Source: Desulforapulum autotrophicum (GTDB lineage Bacteria; Desulfobacterota; Desulfobacteria; Desulfobacterales; Desulfolunaceae). From it: a stretch of 64,000 nt of DNA. The stretch spans positions 124,001 to 188,000 of the forward strand of contig DYJE01000001.1 of NCBI GenBank assembly GCA_020723285.1, written 5' to 3'. A model generated the notes under the pieces. It ran no database searches. It saw only the letters and a list, made by a program, of their open reading frames with translations, and was not told the DNA's origin. The translations under genes were made by a program, and so were the position numbers. Of this stretch, positions 19,546 to 28,193 are shown in pieces (the stretch's first letter is position 1; every line of letters starts with the position of its first letter).

Positions 19546-19764
19546 TAGTACGATGAAGATCTTAATTCCGCCGGCTGTCATGATTCAACATGAACTCCGG
19601 ATCGTTTCCCACCCTGAACAAACCACGGAAAACCTCAAGAAGATCCAGTTTACAGATCATTCATCGGTTTAAATTATAAACGGCGGATACCGTCATGGAC
19701 GGTTTTTTAAAACTTTAAATGAACCACGTCTTGGATGTCAAAAGAATTCTTCGGATGAGGAATA

Positions 19765-19801
19765 AAAAATCCGTGCCTCCGATCATGACAGAGGGCACGG
19801 T
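19765..19801 (-). terminator. Terminator of the fadR-like/glpD unit
   Basis: On the minus strand CCGTGCC(C)TC pairs with GAGGCACGG and is followed by ATTTTTTATT, 57 bases after the glpD stop. It lies in the 312-base gap (19546-19857) before the kinase gene; I see no gene in the rest of that gap. Confidence 0.8.
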
Positions 19802-19857
19802 ATGCAGGTGAAACGGGGCTTTAACATTGCCTCTAAGACAAAAAGTCATTCATGGGA

Positions 19858-21420
19858 TCATCGAGAAAAGTTCTGAAAAGCATCGGGTGAATAGCATGAA
19901 TCCCAGAGCATGAAGTAGGTTTTCAACTCAAGTTCCCATCGCTCATTATCCCATGGGAGAACATTTTCACACAATGACCTAATACGTCCGACATAATCTT
20001 TGCCACCCTTTGAAAGAAGTAATCCTATCCTAACTCTTCTAAGCAGAAGATCATCCAGATGCCTGATCTTCTCGTATTTTGCTGCATACTTGATTTCAGC
20101 CCACAGCGTCCGAGTTCCAGGAATTGTCTCCAGATCTTGTTCATCGCTTTCATTTAAAAGAGTCAACGTTTCTTTACCATATCGACCCCACAAAGAGCGG
20201 AGCACGGTTTCAGAAACAGTGTGCGATAAGGTTATTGATCGCCTTGATTCAAATACCGGCTCACTGATGGCATCCAAATTGCAGTGGGGCAGCATGTCAA
20301 GACAAGCTTTAAGTGTATCGTATGCGAGAACCCTGAACGTGGTGAGTTTCCCGCCGGTTACAGTGACGAGTCCTTTGTCTTTCCAAATTACATGATCCCG
20401 AGATTCCTTGTCGGCCGATACGTTCCCTTCACTCACCACCGGTCGTACTCCGGCAAAACTCGACACAGCCTGGTTTAAGGAGAGTTTGAGACCAGGAAAT
20501 GTGTGATTCAGAGAATTTATAAGATATTCCGCTTCGCCCTGTGTGATTCTTGGTTCATCTGTCAATGAGTTCCCATGATCGATATCTGTGGTGCCGACAA
20601 GAACGGAACCTTCCCAGGGGATAGCGAAAAGCGCTCGCCCGTCTTGAGCATTAAAAAAACTCACCGTTGTTGTAATGGGAATCAATTCCCACGGAAAGAT
20701 CAGGTGACTTCCTCTCAATGGGCGAATGTGTTTGTTTTTTTCAGGTGAAGGATGAAGGTTTTCCGCCCAGACACCGGTTGCATTGATAACACAGGGCGCA
20801 TGAAACGGCTTGATCTCTCCTGTTTCTACATCTTCAGTCACAACACCTTCGATTTTTCCTGACGAATTCCGGAGAAGTTTATTGACGCGCGTGTAGTTCA
20901 ATGCCTTGCCGCCATTCATTTCAGCGTCCTTGATCAGCCGCATGACAAGCCTGGCATCGTCGACCTGAGCGTCGCTGAAAGAAAATCCACCGACAAGGCC
21001 TCTTGGATCAACCTGAGGCACGTTTTGAAGAAATTCGTTTCTGGGCATATACCTGTGGTTCCATTTCCATGAAATCAGGTCGTACAGCGCAAGACCCAGC
21101 CCCATGGTCCATCTCCCCGGTTTTCTTCGTTCATAGACAGGAAGACGAAATTCTAACGGTTCGACAAGTCCCGGTGCCTCACGGATCAACCGCTCCCGTT
21201 CCTTAACAGACTCCCGTGTCAGGCCGAAATGCCCCTCCTTCAGATATCGCAAACCTCCATGAACAAGTTTCGATGAGCGGCTGGATGTACCCCAGGCAAA
21301 ATCTTTCTGTTCGATCAGAAGCGTTCTGAATCCGTTGCGGACAGCCTCCCGGAGTATGCCAGCTCCGGTGATTCCGCCGCCGACAACAATCAAGTCCAGG
21401 TTATTCATGTTATTTTCCAT
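19858..21420 (-). CDS. glpD: Glycerol-3-phosphate dehydrogenase, FAD-dependent, GlpD type
   Basis: Oxidises sn-glycerol 3-phosphate to dihydroxyacetone phosphate with FAD, passing electrons to the quinone pool; membrane-associated. 520 residues. FAD motif 'VVGGGITGAG' at about 12-21. 'TSSRSSKLVHGGLRYL' and 'VPQVDPRGLVGGFSFSDAQVDDARL' are family blocks, followed by 'GTTDIDHGN' and the C-terminal helical domain. Its start overlaps the end of the FadR-like gene by 11 bases (a second ATG at 21408 is possible), so regulator and enzyme share a transcript. The divergent kinase and AGPS-like genes suggest its substrate may be an alkyl- or acyl-glycerol phosphate rather than plain G3P. That is inference; the sequence itself looks like ordinary GlpD. 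Confidence 0.9.
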   Translation of the reverse strand: MENNMNNLDLIVVGGGITGAGILREAVRNGFRTLLIEQKDFAWGTSSRSSKLVHGGLRYLKEGHFGLTRESVKERERLIREAPGLVEPLEFRLPVYERRKPGRWTMGLGLALYDLISWKWNHRYMPRNEFLQNVPQVDPRGLVGGFSFSDAQVDDARLVMRLIKDAEMNGGKALNYTRVNKLLRNSSGKIEGVVTEDVETGEIKPFHAPCVINATGVWAENLHPSPEKNKHIRPLRGSHLIFPWELIPITTTVSFFNAQDGRALFAIPWEGSVLVGTTDIDHGNSLTDEPRITQGEAEYLINSLNHTFPGLKLSLNQAVSSFAGVRPVVSEGNVSADKESRDHVIWKDKGLVTVTGGKLTTFRVLAYDTLKACLDMLPHCNLDAISEPVFESRRSITLSHTVSETVLRSLWGRYGKETLTLLNESDEQDLETIPGTRTLWAEIKYAAKYEKIRHLDDLLLRRVRIGLLLSKGGKDYVGRIRSLCENVLPWDNERWELELKTYFMLWDSCYSPDAFQNFSR

Positions 21421-22135
21421 GGTCAGCCCCGCTGTTTAAGTTTGAATTCCCAACACACGACTTCCAGAGGTTCAAAGCATCATTCATGACTTTTCCGACA
21501 CGTTCCTTCACACCTTCTGTGTCACGGTTTCTGACGAGTTCAGAAAGTTCGGCATAATACAGCTTAGATAGTTCCCTTGCTTCGTTGAATGCAAAATAGT
21601 CGCCGCCCATTTTTCGGTATAAAAAATCAAAATCATTGAGAATGATTCTGAAAAACGGGTTCCCGGAACATGTGGCCATGGTCAGCTGCAGGTTCCAGTC
21701 GTAATCTGTATAAGCGGCGGACTCTTCTTCAAGACCTTCTGACATTTTTAAAAACGCCTCAAGCCTTTCAGGCTGGTTTTCCACCGCCATTGCGGAAACC
21801 GGCGGCATAACGATGCAGCGGACATTCAGAAAATGCTCGACGAAACTTAATGGGAGTTCCGTTCCAAAGCGCGCCATGGTCGCCAGAACTCCCATGCCAC
21901 CTTCATTCATGTAATCTTTGACAGTGGTCGATTTTCCATGCCGGATAGTGATCCAGCCGTCCCGTGACATTTTCTGAAGCGTTTCACGCAACGTCGGCCG
22001 TGTCACTCCGATCATTTCGGCAAGCTTTCTTTCACCCGGAAGAACAGAACCCGGCGCGAATTCCCCTTCAAGAATGGCGGTCAGGAGCTTGTGTTCGGCA
22101 TACTGAGCCGGCTTCATCAATTTTTCAGAGATCAT
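21410..22135 (-). CDS. FadR-like GntR-family regulator
   Basis: 241 residues. The N-terminal winged helix (about 10-75, 'PGERKLAEMIGVTRPTLRETLQKMSRDGWITIRHGK') closely follows E. coli FadR. The C-terminal part also resembles FadR_C rather than generic FCD: 'SGNPFFRIILNDFDFLYRKMG' and 'YFAFNEAR' match the acyl-CoA-binding region of FadR. A long-chain acyl-CoA or similar lipid ligand is therefore plausible. It is the first gene of a two-gene unit with glpD and diverges from the FGGY kinase gene. A palindrome overlapping its own promoter fits autorepression. The helix-turn-helix is intact. Confidence 0.88.
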   Translation of the reverse strand: MISEKLMKPAQYAEHKLLTAILEGEFAPGSVLPGERKLAEMIGVTRPTLRETLQKMSRDGWITIRHGKSTTVKDYMNEGGMGVLATMARFGTELPLSFVEHFLNVRCIVMPPVSAMAVENQPERLEAFLKMSEGLEEESAAYTDYDWNLQLTMATCSGNPFFRIILNDFDFLYRKMGGDYFAFNEARELSKLYYAELSELVRNRDTEGVKERVGKVMNDALNLWKSCVGNSNLNSGADHGK

Positions 22136-22183
22136 GATTTATCATTCCTCGATTAAATTTGTCTTTTCATCCCCAAACTTTTC

Positions 22184-22201
22184 TGGTAAGAGGTCATACC
22201 A
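22184..22201. promoter_or_regulatory. Palindromic operator for the FadR-like regulator
   Basis: An 18-base imperfect palindrome, TGGTAAGAGGTCATACCA, in the 103-base divergent region. Its minus-strand half TGGTATGACC resembles the FadR/GntR core TGGTNNGACC. It covers the -10 region of the leftward promoter. It is the only such site seen here. Confidence 0.6.
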
Positions 22202-22222
22202 CTAGCCTGTGCTGGTTGTCAA
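22193..22222 (-). promoter_or_regulatory. Candidate promoter of the fadR-like/glpD unit
   Basis: Minus-strand TTGACA (22217-22222) and TATGAC (22193-22198) with an 18-base spacer. The -10 lies inside the palindrome above, so regulator binding should block it. No equally clear rightward promoter was found. Confidence 0.5.
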
Positions 22223-22238
22223 GAATAAGGAGGGGGAT

Positions 22239-23789
22239 ATGAACAATAATGTTTTAGCCATCGACTGCGGCACACAGAGTCTCAGAGCGCTTGTGTTCAA
22301 TGAAACCGGTTGTCTGATGGAGTCTGCCAAAATACAATACGAACCGTACAACAGCCCGCAACCCGGATGGGCCGAACAAGACCCGGAGGTGTTCTGGGAA
22401 AGCCTTGTTACGGCCTGTAAAAAACTGAAAGAAAAAAATCCGTCGTTGTTCAATTCCATCGGCGGTGTGGGCATCACCTCCCAGAGAGCCACCATGATCA
22501 ACGTTGATATCAACGGGTTCCCCTTGCGTCCCGCCGTCACATGGCTTGATCAGCGCAAAGCGGAAGACCATGTGCCATGGAAATCCATTCTATACCCCGT
22601 ACTTAAACTCGGTGGGCTGGATAAAGTTCTTTCAAGGCTGTACAAAGACGGAAAATGCAACTGGATCCGACAGAATCAGCCTGAAATATGGAATAAAACC
22701 CATAAATACCTTCAGGTTTCCGGTTTTTTGAACCATCGGCTCACCGGTGAGTTCAGGGATTCCGTAGCCTCCCAGATAGGCCATATCCCGTTCAATTACA
22801 AAAAAATGTCGTGGTGCGGAGCCTTAGAACCGGCATCCATTCTATTCCCGGTGGAACGTGATAAACTTCCTCAGGTTGTCCATCCCGGAGATGTGATCGG
22901 AACCCTGTGCCCAAAAGCGTCGGAACTCACAGGACTTGCGCGGGGAATCCCTGTGATCGCCTGCGGCTCGGACAAAGGATGTGAAACACTGGGCATGGGC
23001 GTCATGGATAAAAACATGGCCAGCCTCAGTTTCGGAACCACGGCCACCGTTCAGACGACCAGCCCGTCGTACTACGAAGCGATTCCCCTCATGCCGCCCT
23101 ACCCTGCACCGATCCCCGGTCACTACAACCCGGAGATTGAAATATTCAGGGGTTACTGGATGATCACATGGTTCAAAAACGAGTTTGCCCACAAGGAAGT
23201 TGAAACAGCTGAAAAAAAGGGGATCATCGTCGAAGCGGCCCTTGACGCGCTGCTGCTTCAGTCGCCACCGGGCTCCATGGGACTTGTGGTCCAGCCATAC
23301 TGGGGGCCAGGCCTTAATCATCCGGACGCCAAAGGTGCGATGATCGGATTCGGTGATGTACACACCAAAGCCCATGTTTACCGCGCCGTGATCGAGGGTC
23401 TGGCTTTTGCCCTGCTTGAAGGGGTTCACACCCTTGAGAAAAAAGGGAAGACCCGTATTGAACGTCTTGCCGTATCAGGTGGCGCATCCCAGAGCGACCA
23501 GATCTGTCAGATTTCAGCCGATGTTTTCAACCGCCCCTTAGTCCGTGGTAAAACGACGGAAACATCAGGACTCGGCGCGGCCATCGTCACAGCTTCAGGT
23601 GTGGGGATTCACGCCTCGATTCAGGACGCCATGAAATCCATGGTTTCCTATGATACCCATTTTGAACCCGATCCCCACCATGCATCCATATACAACGAAT
23701 TGTTCTCCAAGGTGTACCTCAACATCTACAACGCCTTGAAACCCCTGTACCGGAATATCAGGGATATCACCGGTTACCCCGAATCATAG
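22239..23789 (+). CDS. FGGY-family carbohydrate (glycerol-type) kinase
   Basis: About 516 residues, two-domain FGGY kinase. The N-terminal phosphate-binding 'AIDCGTQSLRALVFN', 'TSQRATMINVD' and 'TWLDQRK' are typical of the glycerol/xylulose/erythritol kinase superfamily. The C-terminal signature 'VSGGASQSDQICQISADVFNRPL' is also present. It is not a canonical GlpK: the GlpK-specific allosteric and glycerol-site blocks are not recognisable, and the middle part ('YPAPIPGHYNPEIEIFRGYW') is unusual. The ATG at 22239 has an excellent AAGGAGGGGG site. It diverges from the FadR-like gene and is followed after 35 bases by the AGPS-like gene. A polyol carrying an alkyl chain is one possible substrate; this is inference. 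Confidence 0.85.
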   Translation: MNNNVLAIDCGTQSLRALVFNETGCLMESAKIQYEPYNSPQPGWAEQDPEVFWESLVTACKKLKEKNPSLFNSIGGVGITSQRATMINVDINGFPLRPAVTWLDQRKAEDHVPWKSILYPVLKLGGLDKVLSRLYKDGKCNWIRQNQPEIWNKTHKYLQVSGFLNHRLTGEFRDSVASQIGHIPFNYKKMSWCGALEPASILFPVERDKLPQVVHPGDVIGTLCPKASELTGLARGIPVIACGSDKGCETLGMGVMDKNMASLSFGTTATVQTTSPSYYEAIPLMPPYPAPIPGHYNPEIEIFRGYWMITWFKNEFAHKEVETAEKKGIIVEAALDALLLQSPPGSMGLVVQPYWGPGLNHPDAKGAMIGFGDVHTKAHVYRAVIEGLAFALLEGVHTLEKKGKTRIERLAVSGGASQSDQICQISADVFNRPLVRGKTTETSGLGAAIVTASGVGIHASIQDAMKSMVSYDTHFEPDPHHASIYNELFSKVYLNIYNALKPLYRNIRDITGYPES

Positions 23790-23824
23790 ATCTGAAACAC
23801 ATCAAAGCCAAGGAGATGACGTTC

Positions 23825-25570
23825 ATGAAAAAAAAACAACCATTTCAGCCTGACTGGAGAAAAACACCCCCTGAACCTTTGTCATTCAGGTCCATCTTCA
23901 AATGGGGAGCACCGGATGGATTCAAGCATCCCAATCACGGTCTCTATGAGCTTTTAAAATCAACGTTTTCAATGAATGATGGTCATTTCAGTACCAAACA
24001 GAATGAAGGAAACAGCACGGTCGCGGTCAATAAAAAGACACCGGCCATACTTTCTGATGAACAGATTCAAACCCTTGAAAACATCGTAGGCAAGACCAAC
24101 ATCAATACCGATGACTATGCCCGAGTCAAATACTCCACCGGAAAAACCATGGAGGAAATCGCCCTGCTCCGCGAAGGTGGTACAGGCCCGCTCTGCGACC
24201 TGGTGGTTCATCCGAGAAACAAAGACGATATCAGGCAGATTGTGGCCTACGCCCATGAACAACGCATTCCTGTTTATACCTTCGGCGGGGGCAGCTCAGT
24301 GACACTGGGCCTGACACCGGTGAAAGGCGGTATCACTCTGGTGATGAGCACCCACATGAACAAGATCACGGAATTCAATGAAACGAACCAGACCATCACT
24401 GCGGAAAGCGGCATCATGGGGCCTGAGCTGGAGCAAGCCCTGAACCGGGCTCCGGTTCTCTATAATTCCAAACACCCATACACCTGCGGCCATTTTCCCC
24501 AGTCCTTCGAATTCTCGACTCTGGGAGGCTGGATACTTGCCAAAGGTTCGGGACAGCAGAGTTCTTATTACGGAGATGCATGCGACATGGTCATCAGCCA
24601 GGAATATGTGACACCCGCCGGTTCATTCAAAACCATGGATTATCCGTCCACGGCAACAGGCCCCATGGTGAACGACATCATGAAAGGAAGCGAAGGATCG
24701 TTTGGCATCCTTGTTTCAGCCACCATGAAAATATTCCGGCACATGCCTCAAAACAGACACCGTTTCAGTTTCATTTTCCCTTCGTTCGCCGATGCCGTAA
24801 ACGCATGCCGGGACATTTCACAGGGTGAATTCGGCATGCCGTCGGTCCTTCGGATATCCGATCCCGAAGAAACATGGATCGGGCTCAAACAGCATGGCAT
24901 TGAAGGAACCGTCCTTGACAAAATCATCACTTATAAAGGCTACAAACCCATGGAACGCTGTCTTATGATCGGACACACGGAAGGTGAAGCGTCTTTTTCA
25001 CGCGGCGTTTACCGATCAGTAAAAAAAATATGCCGGCATCACAGAGGCATGACCCTCACCGGTTATCCGGTCAGGAAATGGGAAAAAGGGAAGTTCGCCG
25101 ATCCCTACATGCGTGAAGACCTGAACGATTTCGGAATAACCATTGACACGCTGGAAACAGGCGTCACCTGGGACAGACTCCACAAAGTCCACCTTGAGGT
25201 TCGTGAGTTCATCAAATCAAGACCGCAAACCCTGTGTCTCACCCACTGTTCCCACTTCTATTCCCAGGGGACAAACCTGTATTTTATCTTTATCGGAAAA
25301 TTTCAGTCCACCGCAGAATATAAAGCGTTCCAGGTAGAAATCATTGATCGGATTGAGCGGAGCGGAGGTTCATTAAGCCATCATCACGGGGTTGGAAAAA
25401 TGATATCCCCATTGATGGAAAGGCATCTGGGCAAAGAACAGATGGAGGTTTTAAAAGCCCTTAAAAAACATTTTGATCCGGAAAACATCATGAATCCGGG
25501 TGGAACTCTGGGATTCGACCCCCAGGAACCTCCCGGCATTCAACAGGAAAACGCCAAAATTTCAGGATGA
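23825..25570 (+). CDS. Alkylglycerone-phosphate synthase (AGPS)-like flavoprotein
   Basis: About 581 residues, FAD-binding PCMH/type 4 oxidase family. AGPS forms the ether bond of ether lipids by swapping the acyl chain of acyl-DHAP for a fatty alcohol. Parallels with AGPS run along the whole protein: 'EIALLREG', 'TFGGGSSVTLGL' (about 151-162), 'GHFPQSFEFSTLGGW' (about 221-235; AGPS has GHEPDSLEFSTVGGW), 'GSEGSFGIL', and the active-site triple His 'SLSHHHGVGK' (about 516-525). The start at 23825 is preferred because AAGGAG lies 9 bases upstream. It forms an operon with the FGGY kinase and ends in a strong terminator. D-lactate or glycolate oxidase activity is less likely given the HHHGVGK block. 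Confidence 0.82.
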   Translation: MKKKQPFQPDWRKTPPEPLSFRSIFKWGAPDGFKHPNHGLYELLKSTFSMNDGHFSTKQNEGNSTVAVNKKTPAILSDEQIQTLENIVGKTNINTDDYARVKYSTGKTMEEIALLREGGTGPLCDLVVHPRNKDDIRQIVAYAHEQRIPVYTFGGGSSVTLGLTPVKGGITLVMSTHMNKITEFNETNQTITAESGIMGPELEQALNRAPVLYNSKHPYTCGHFPQSFEFSTLGGWILAKGSGQQSSYYGDACDMVISQEYVTPAGSFKTMDYPSTATGPMVNDIMKGSEGSFGILVSATMKIFRHMPQNRHRFSFIFPSFADAVNACRDISQGEFGMPSVLRISDPEETWIGLKQHGIEGTVLDKIITYKGYKPMERCLMIGHTEGEASFSRGVYRSVKKICRHHRGMTLTGYPVRKWEKGKFADPYMREDLNDFGITIDTLETGVTWDRLHKVHLEVREFIKSRPQTLCLTHCSHFYSQGTNLYFIFIGKFQSTAEYKAFQVEIIDRIERSGGSLSHHHGVGKMISPLMERHLGKEQMEVLKALKKHFDPENIMNPGGTLGFDPQEPPGIQQENAKISG

Positions 25571-25674
25571 AATCCCAGTTAAATGAGGGGGTTGATCTAT
25601 GGACACCACACCATCGTTTCCATATAATTCTAATCAAGTTCTTCCCCTCACCTATCGCATTCCCCACCTTTTTC

Positions 25675-25709
25675 GGGCGATTCGCAATGAATCGCCCATT
25701 TATTTTTAA
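25675..25709 (+). terminator. Rho-independent terminator of the kinase/AGPS unit
   Basis: Perfect nine-base arms GGGCGATTC and GAATCGCCC around a GCAAT loop, then ATTTATTTTTAAT, about 105 bases after the AGPS-like stop and next to the convergent Nudix gene. The 105 bases between show no gene. Confidence 0.85.
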
Positions 25710-26386
25710 TAATTCTTTTCATATACCCAGCCTGATTCCCTCATCCACAACCTGTGTCTTTTTCCTCGTCTCAGGGTACCGCACACATCGTAATCGTCAT
25801 CTTCTTCATACACCGAGAACACACCGTCCGGCCCATGTTCGATTTTTGGCCGGTAATCCAGTATTACGGAGTTCCTGTAATGACGCATCACATCTTCCAC
25901 ACGATCATAACCTGACAAATGAACCAGAGTGACGTAATTGGGCGGAGCGAAAAACATGTCACCCTCCTTATGCCCGGCAAGAGCTTGGAGGGGAGTCATC
26001 CAGACATGGGTTTCAATTTCCATTCCATCGACGACAACCTTAGAATACGAATCCTCGGCCAGAAAAAAATACGTGGAAAAACGTTTGGGAAACCCTTCCG
26101 GAGTCACCCACAAAGCCATGGGCGTCAATTGCTCGCTGACCAATATGATTCCGCATTCTTCACGGGTTTCTCTCAAGGCTGTGCGATATGCAGTATCCAT
26201 GGACTCCTGATTGCCACAGACGACATCGTCCTCATCCACCCTGCCCCCTGGAAAAACCCAGGCTCCGCCAAGATAGGATACATCCTTGCTTCTCTTCAGA
26301 AGCAGCACCTCAAACCCATGAATGCATGTTCTCAAAATCACCACACTTGCAGCTGGAATTGCCCGTGTCTCGGAGTCTTTCACCAC
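25706..26386 (-). CDS. Nudix hydrolase (NUDT19/CoA-diphosphatase-like)
   Basis: 226 residues. Nudix hydrolases cleave nucleoside diphosphates linked to another moiety. The core 'LGGAWVFPGGRVDEDD' and 'ALRETREECGI' supply the metal-binding REtrEE part of the Nudix box, with an insertion between the Gly and the REUXEE element as in the NUDT7/NUDT19 group. 'FSTYFFLAE' and 'WMTPLQAL' are also typical of this group. The substrate cannot be read from sequence. The start is probably GTG at 26386 or the adjacent GTG, with GAGG upstream. The gene is convergent with the AGPS-like gene and may share its terminator region. Confidence 0.82.
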   Translation of the reverse strand: MVKDSETRAIPAASVVILRTCIHGFEVLLLKRSKDVSYLGGAWVFPGGRVDEDDVVCGNQESMDTAYRTALRETREECGIILVSEQLTPMALWVTPEGFPKRFSTYFFLAEDSYSKVVVDGMEIETHVWMTPLQALAGHKEGDMFFAPPNYVTLVHLSGYDRVEDVMRHYRNSVILDYRPKIEHGPDGVFSVYEEDDDYDVCGTLRRGKRHRLWMRESGWVYEKNY

Positions 26387-26499
26387 GTTTTAACCTCGCA
26401 TTTATAAAAAAACCGTCTGGCGGCTGCCCAGTTCCTGTGTTATCATCACACGCTAAAAATCACTATCAAAACATCTCAGTTCATGAAAAGGAAAAACCT

Positions 26500-27012
26500 A
26501 TGGATGCCACATTCAATTCAGACTGTGAATTTACCCCCCTTGTGAAAACTCTGGACACGTTCTGCTTCGGGTGCAGCCCCACAAACCCTTCAGGGCTTCG
26601 CATGAAATTCCTTGCAGGGACAGATTCAGTCATTTCAAAACTGAATGTGCCGCTTCATCTTTGCGGGTGGAAAAATATCGTTCATGGTGGAATTCTTGCC
26701 ACCATTCTCGATGAAACCATGAGCTGGTCCACCATCTATCTGTTGAAACGGGTGGTATTGACCACATCCATAACGGTTGAATACGTCAAGCCGGTTTTTG
26801 CGGAAACGGAAATTATTTCTCAGGGAAAAGTTTTTGAAAGAATCAGTGAACGGGAAGCTGTCATGAAGGCGGCCATTTACAACAGCGACGGGGAACTCTG
26901 CACACATTCACGGGGAACGTTCAGACTTTTCACTCCTGAAGCGGCGCGTAAACTGAAATTGATGAGTGACGACATTCTCACGGATTTTGAACAATTCATT
27001 CAATTGAGCTGA
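26500..27012 (+). CDS. Hotdog-fold (PaaI-type) thioesterase
   Basis: About 170 residues. The hotdog helix motif 'NIVHGGILATILDETMSW' carries the conserved HGG and the catalytic Asp/Glu region typical of acyl-CoA thioesterases of the PaaI/4HBT group. The sequence before it, 'CFGCSPTNPSGLRMKF', is a common N-terminal element (CFGCgpxNPxGL) of this subgroup. The start at ATG 26500 is set by AAAAGGA just upstream; the longer open frame to 26188 would overlap the Nudix gene. It is divergent from the Nudix gene. The acyl-CoA substrate is unknown. Confidence 0.85.
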   Translation: MDATFNSDCEFTPLVKTLDTFCFGCSPTNPSGLRMKFLAGTDSVISKLNVPLHLCGWKNIVHGGILATILDETMSWSTIYLLKRVVLTTSITVEYVKPVFAETEIISQGKVFERISEREAVMKAAIYNSDGELCTHSRGTFRLFTPEAARKLKLMSDDILTDFEQFIQLS

Positions 27013-27077
27013 GCATCTTTGGGTCCGAACACCGGAACAGGATTTCATCGAATGCCATCCCACAGCCTGTTCCGGCA

Positions 27078-27251
27078 TCAAGCCTTTTTACTTTCATGAA
27101 TTTCATGGAAATATTCTTTTTCATATCCGCATCGCGGACAGATCCAATCTTCGGGAAGAGATGTGAATGGAGTGCCCGGAGGCGTCGAATTCTGGGGTTC
27201 ACCTTTCTCAGGATCATAAATGTAACCGCAAGGGCACTTGAATCGGTTCAT
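27078..27251 (-). CDS. Small rubredoxin with a Cys-X-Cys first motif
   Basis: 57 residues. The rubredoxin fold is clear: '[13 protein letters not shown]', '[25 protein letters not shown]'-type spacing and a normal second motif CPRCG. The first motif reads KCPCGY, that is Cys-X-Cys instead of the usual Cys-X-X-Cys, one residue short. Rubredoxins carry one electron on a mononuclear Fe(Cys)4 centre; this site would need a rearranged loop. The start overlaps the stop of the upstream DUF3786 gene as ATGA, so the two are coupled. The frame is intact, so this is not a pseudogene. Iron binding is likely but not shown. Confidence 0.85.
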   Translation of the reverse strand: MNRFKCPCGYIYDPEKGEPQNSTPPGTPFTSLPEDWICPRCGYEKEYFHEIHESKKA

Positions 27252-28081
27252 CGTTTGGGTTCCTCATCACACAGAAGCTGCCTTAATCTTTCACTTAGAA
27301 AAACTATGGATTCAATGTCCAGATGCTCTGTCGCCGTTTCATCAAACATCAGTTTGACCTGCCCTTGAAAATCCTCACTGGGCACCCTGTCCCAGAAAAG
27401 AAGGACAACCGGAACTTTTGGCAGAGGTTTGAAAAGAATAGCCGCATCGGCAGAACCCTCCATATCCCTCACCAGCTCTCCCCCCATATCCATGGAGCGG
27501 GATACAAGTTCATCTTTTTTACCGGTGAACCTTTCACTCAGAGGTTCTTCAACCTGTCTGGTCATGGTGATGACTTTTGAAACCGTGTTAGGAAATTGAA
27601 CAAATCCTTTCCAACGTCCTTTGGGATCTGAACTTCCTCCCTGGGCCAGGTGATTCAATATGAACACCTGTTCCCACCGGGTAAGCTCTCCGCCGTCCAT
27701 GCGTGAGATATCCAAGCCGCAGATAAAAACGTGGCCATTGAAATAGGGGAGTTTCAAACCCTGTCTTTCATGATGAGTCACAATTTCACCGCCAATTCGG
27801 CCGGGTAGTTTCTCAAGTTTCATGGATGCGGCCCGGGTCTTTGCCCATGCCAGAGCGTCTTCCGCAAGATCACGCTTCAACCATTTACCCTGGGCGTATT
27901 GCTCAGCCAGTTCTTTTTCACAGCGTTCCAGGATCTCAGCTGAAACGTGGGGGCAATTTTTCAAAGGATATTTTTCAGCCACGACTTTGCTTGCAAACGC
28001 CATACAGGTGGGAAAACCACAGTCTTTGCAGTTTGTTCTCGGGAGAACATCCCGGTAAAGATCAACGACGGACAGAGCCAT
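27248..28081 (-). CDS. Fe-S-binding DUF3786 protein
   Basis: 277 residues. The N-terminus carries a four-Cys Fe-S motif, '[15 protein letters not shown]', as in the corrinoid/Fe-S domain of CO dehydrogenase/acetyl-CoA synthase gamma subunits and RnfB. The rest corresponds to DUF3786, a domain common in acetogens and sulfate reducers, with '[24 protein letters not shown]' and '[19 protein letters not shown]'-type blocks. Its role is unknown; a link to one-carbon or corrinoid metabolism is a guess from distribution. It is translationally coupled to the following rubredoxin, which suggests an electron-transfer partner. A terminator just upstream separates it from the zinc-ribbon gene. Confidence 0.8.
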   Translation of the reverse strand: MALSVVDLYRDVLPRTNCKDCGFPTCMAFASKVVAEKYPLKNCPHVSAEILERCEKELAEQYAQGKWLKRDLAEDALAWAKTRAASMKLEKLPGRIGGEIVTHHERQGLKLPYFNGHVFICGLDISRMDGGELTRWEQVFILNHLAQGGSSDPKGRWKGFVQFPNTVSKVITMTRQVEEPLSERFTGKKDELVSRSMDMGGELVRDMEGSADAAILFKPLPKVPVVLLFWDRVPSEDFQGQVKLMFDETATEHLDIESIVFLSERLRQLLCDEEPKR

Positions 28082-28117
28082 ATTTCAAAGCCTTCAATGT
28101 TTCACTATCAGTTTTCG

Positions 28118-28162
28118 AAAAAAATTTTCAGCCGACAAAGACACGGTGTCTGTTGCCGGCTG
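28118..28162 (-). terminator. Terminator of the zinc-ribbon gene
   Basis: On the minus strand CAGCCGGCAACAGACA pairs with TGTCTTTGTCGGCTG around CCG and is followed by AAAATTTTTTT, 32 bases after the small zinc-ribbon gene stop. Confidence 0.85.
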
Positions 28163-28193
28163 ATAACAATCTTGTCCTCAATCTGAATCAGAA

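Noticed and set aside
26188-26499. Upstream extension of the hotdog thioesterase
   Set aside because: The extension is Pro/His/Arg-rich, antisense to the Nudix gene and not thioesterase-like; a good ribosome-binding site supports ATG 26500.
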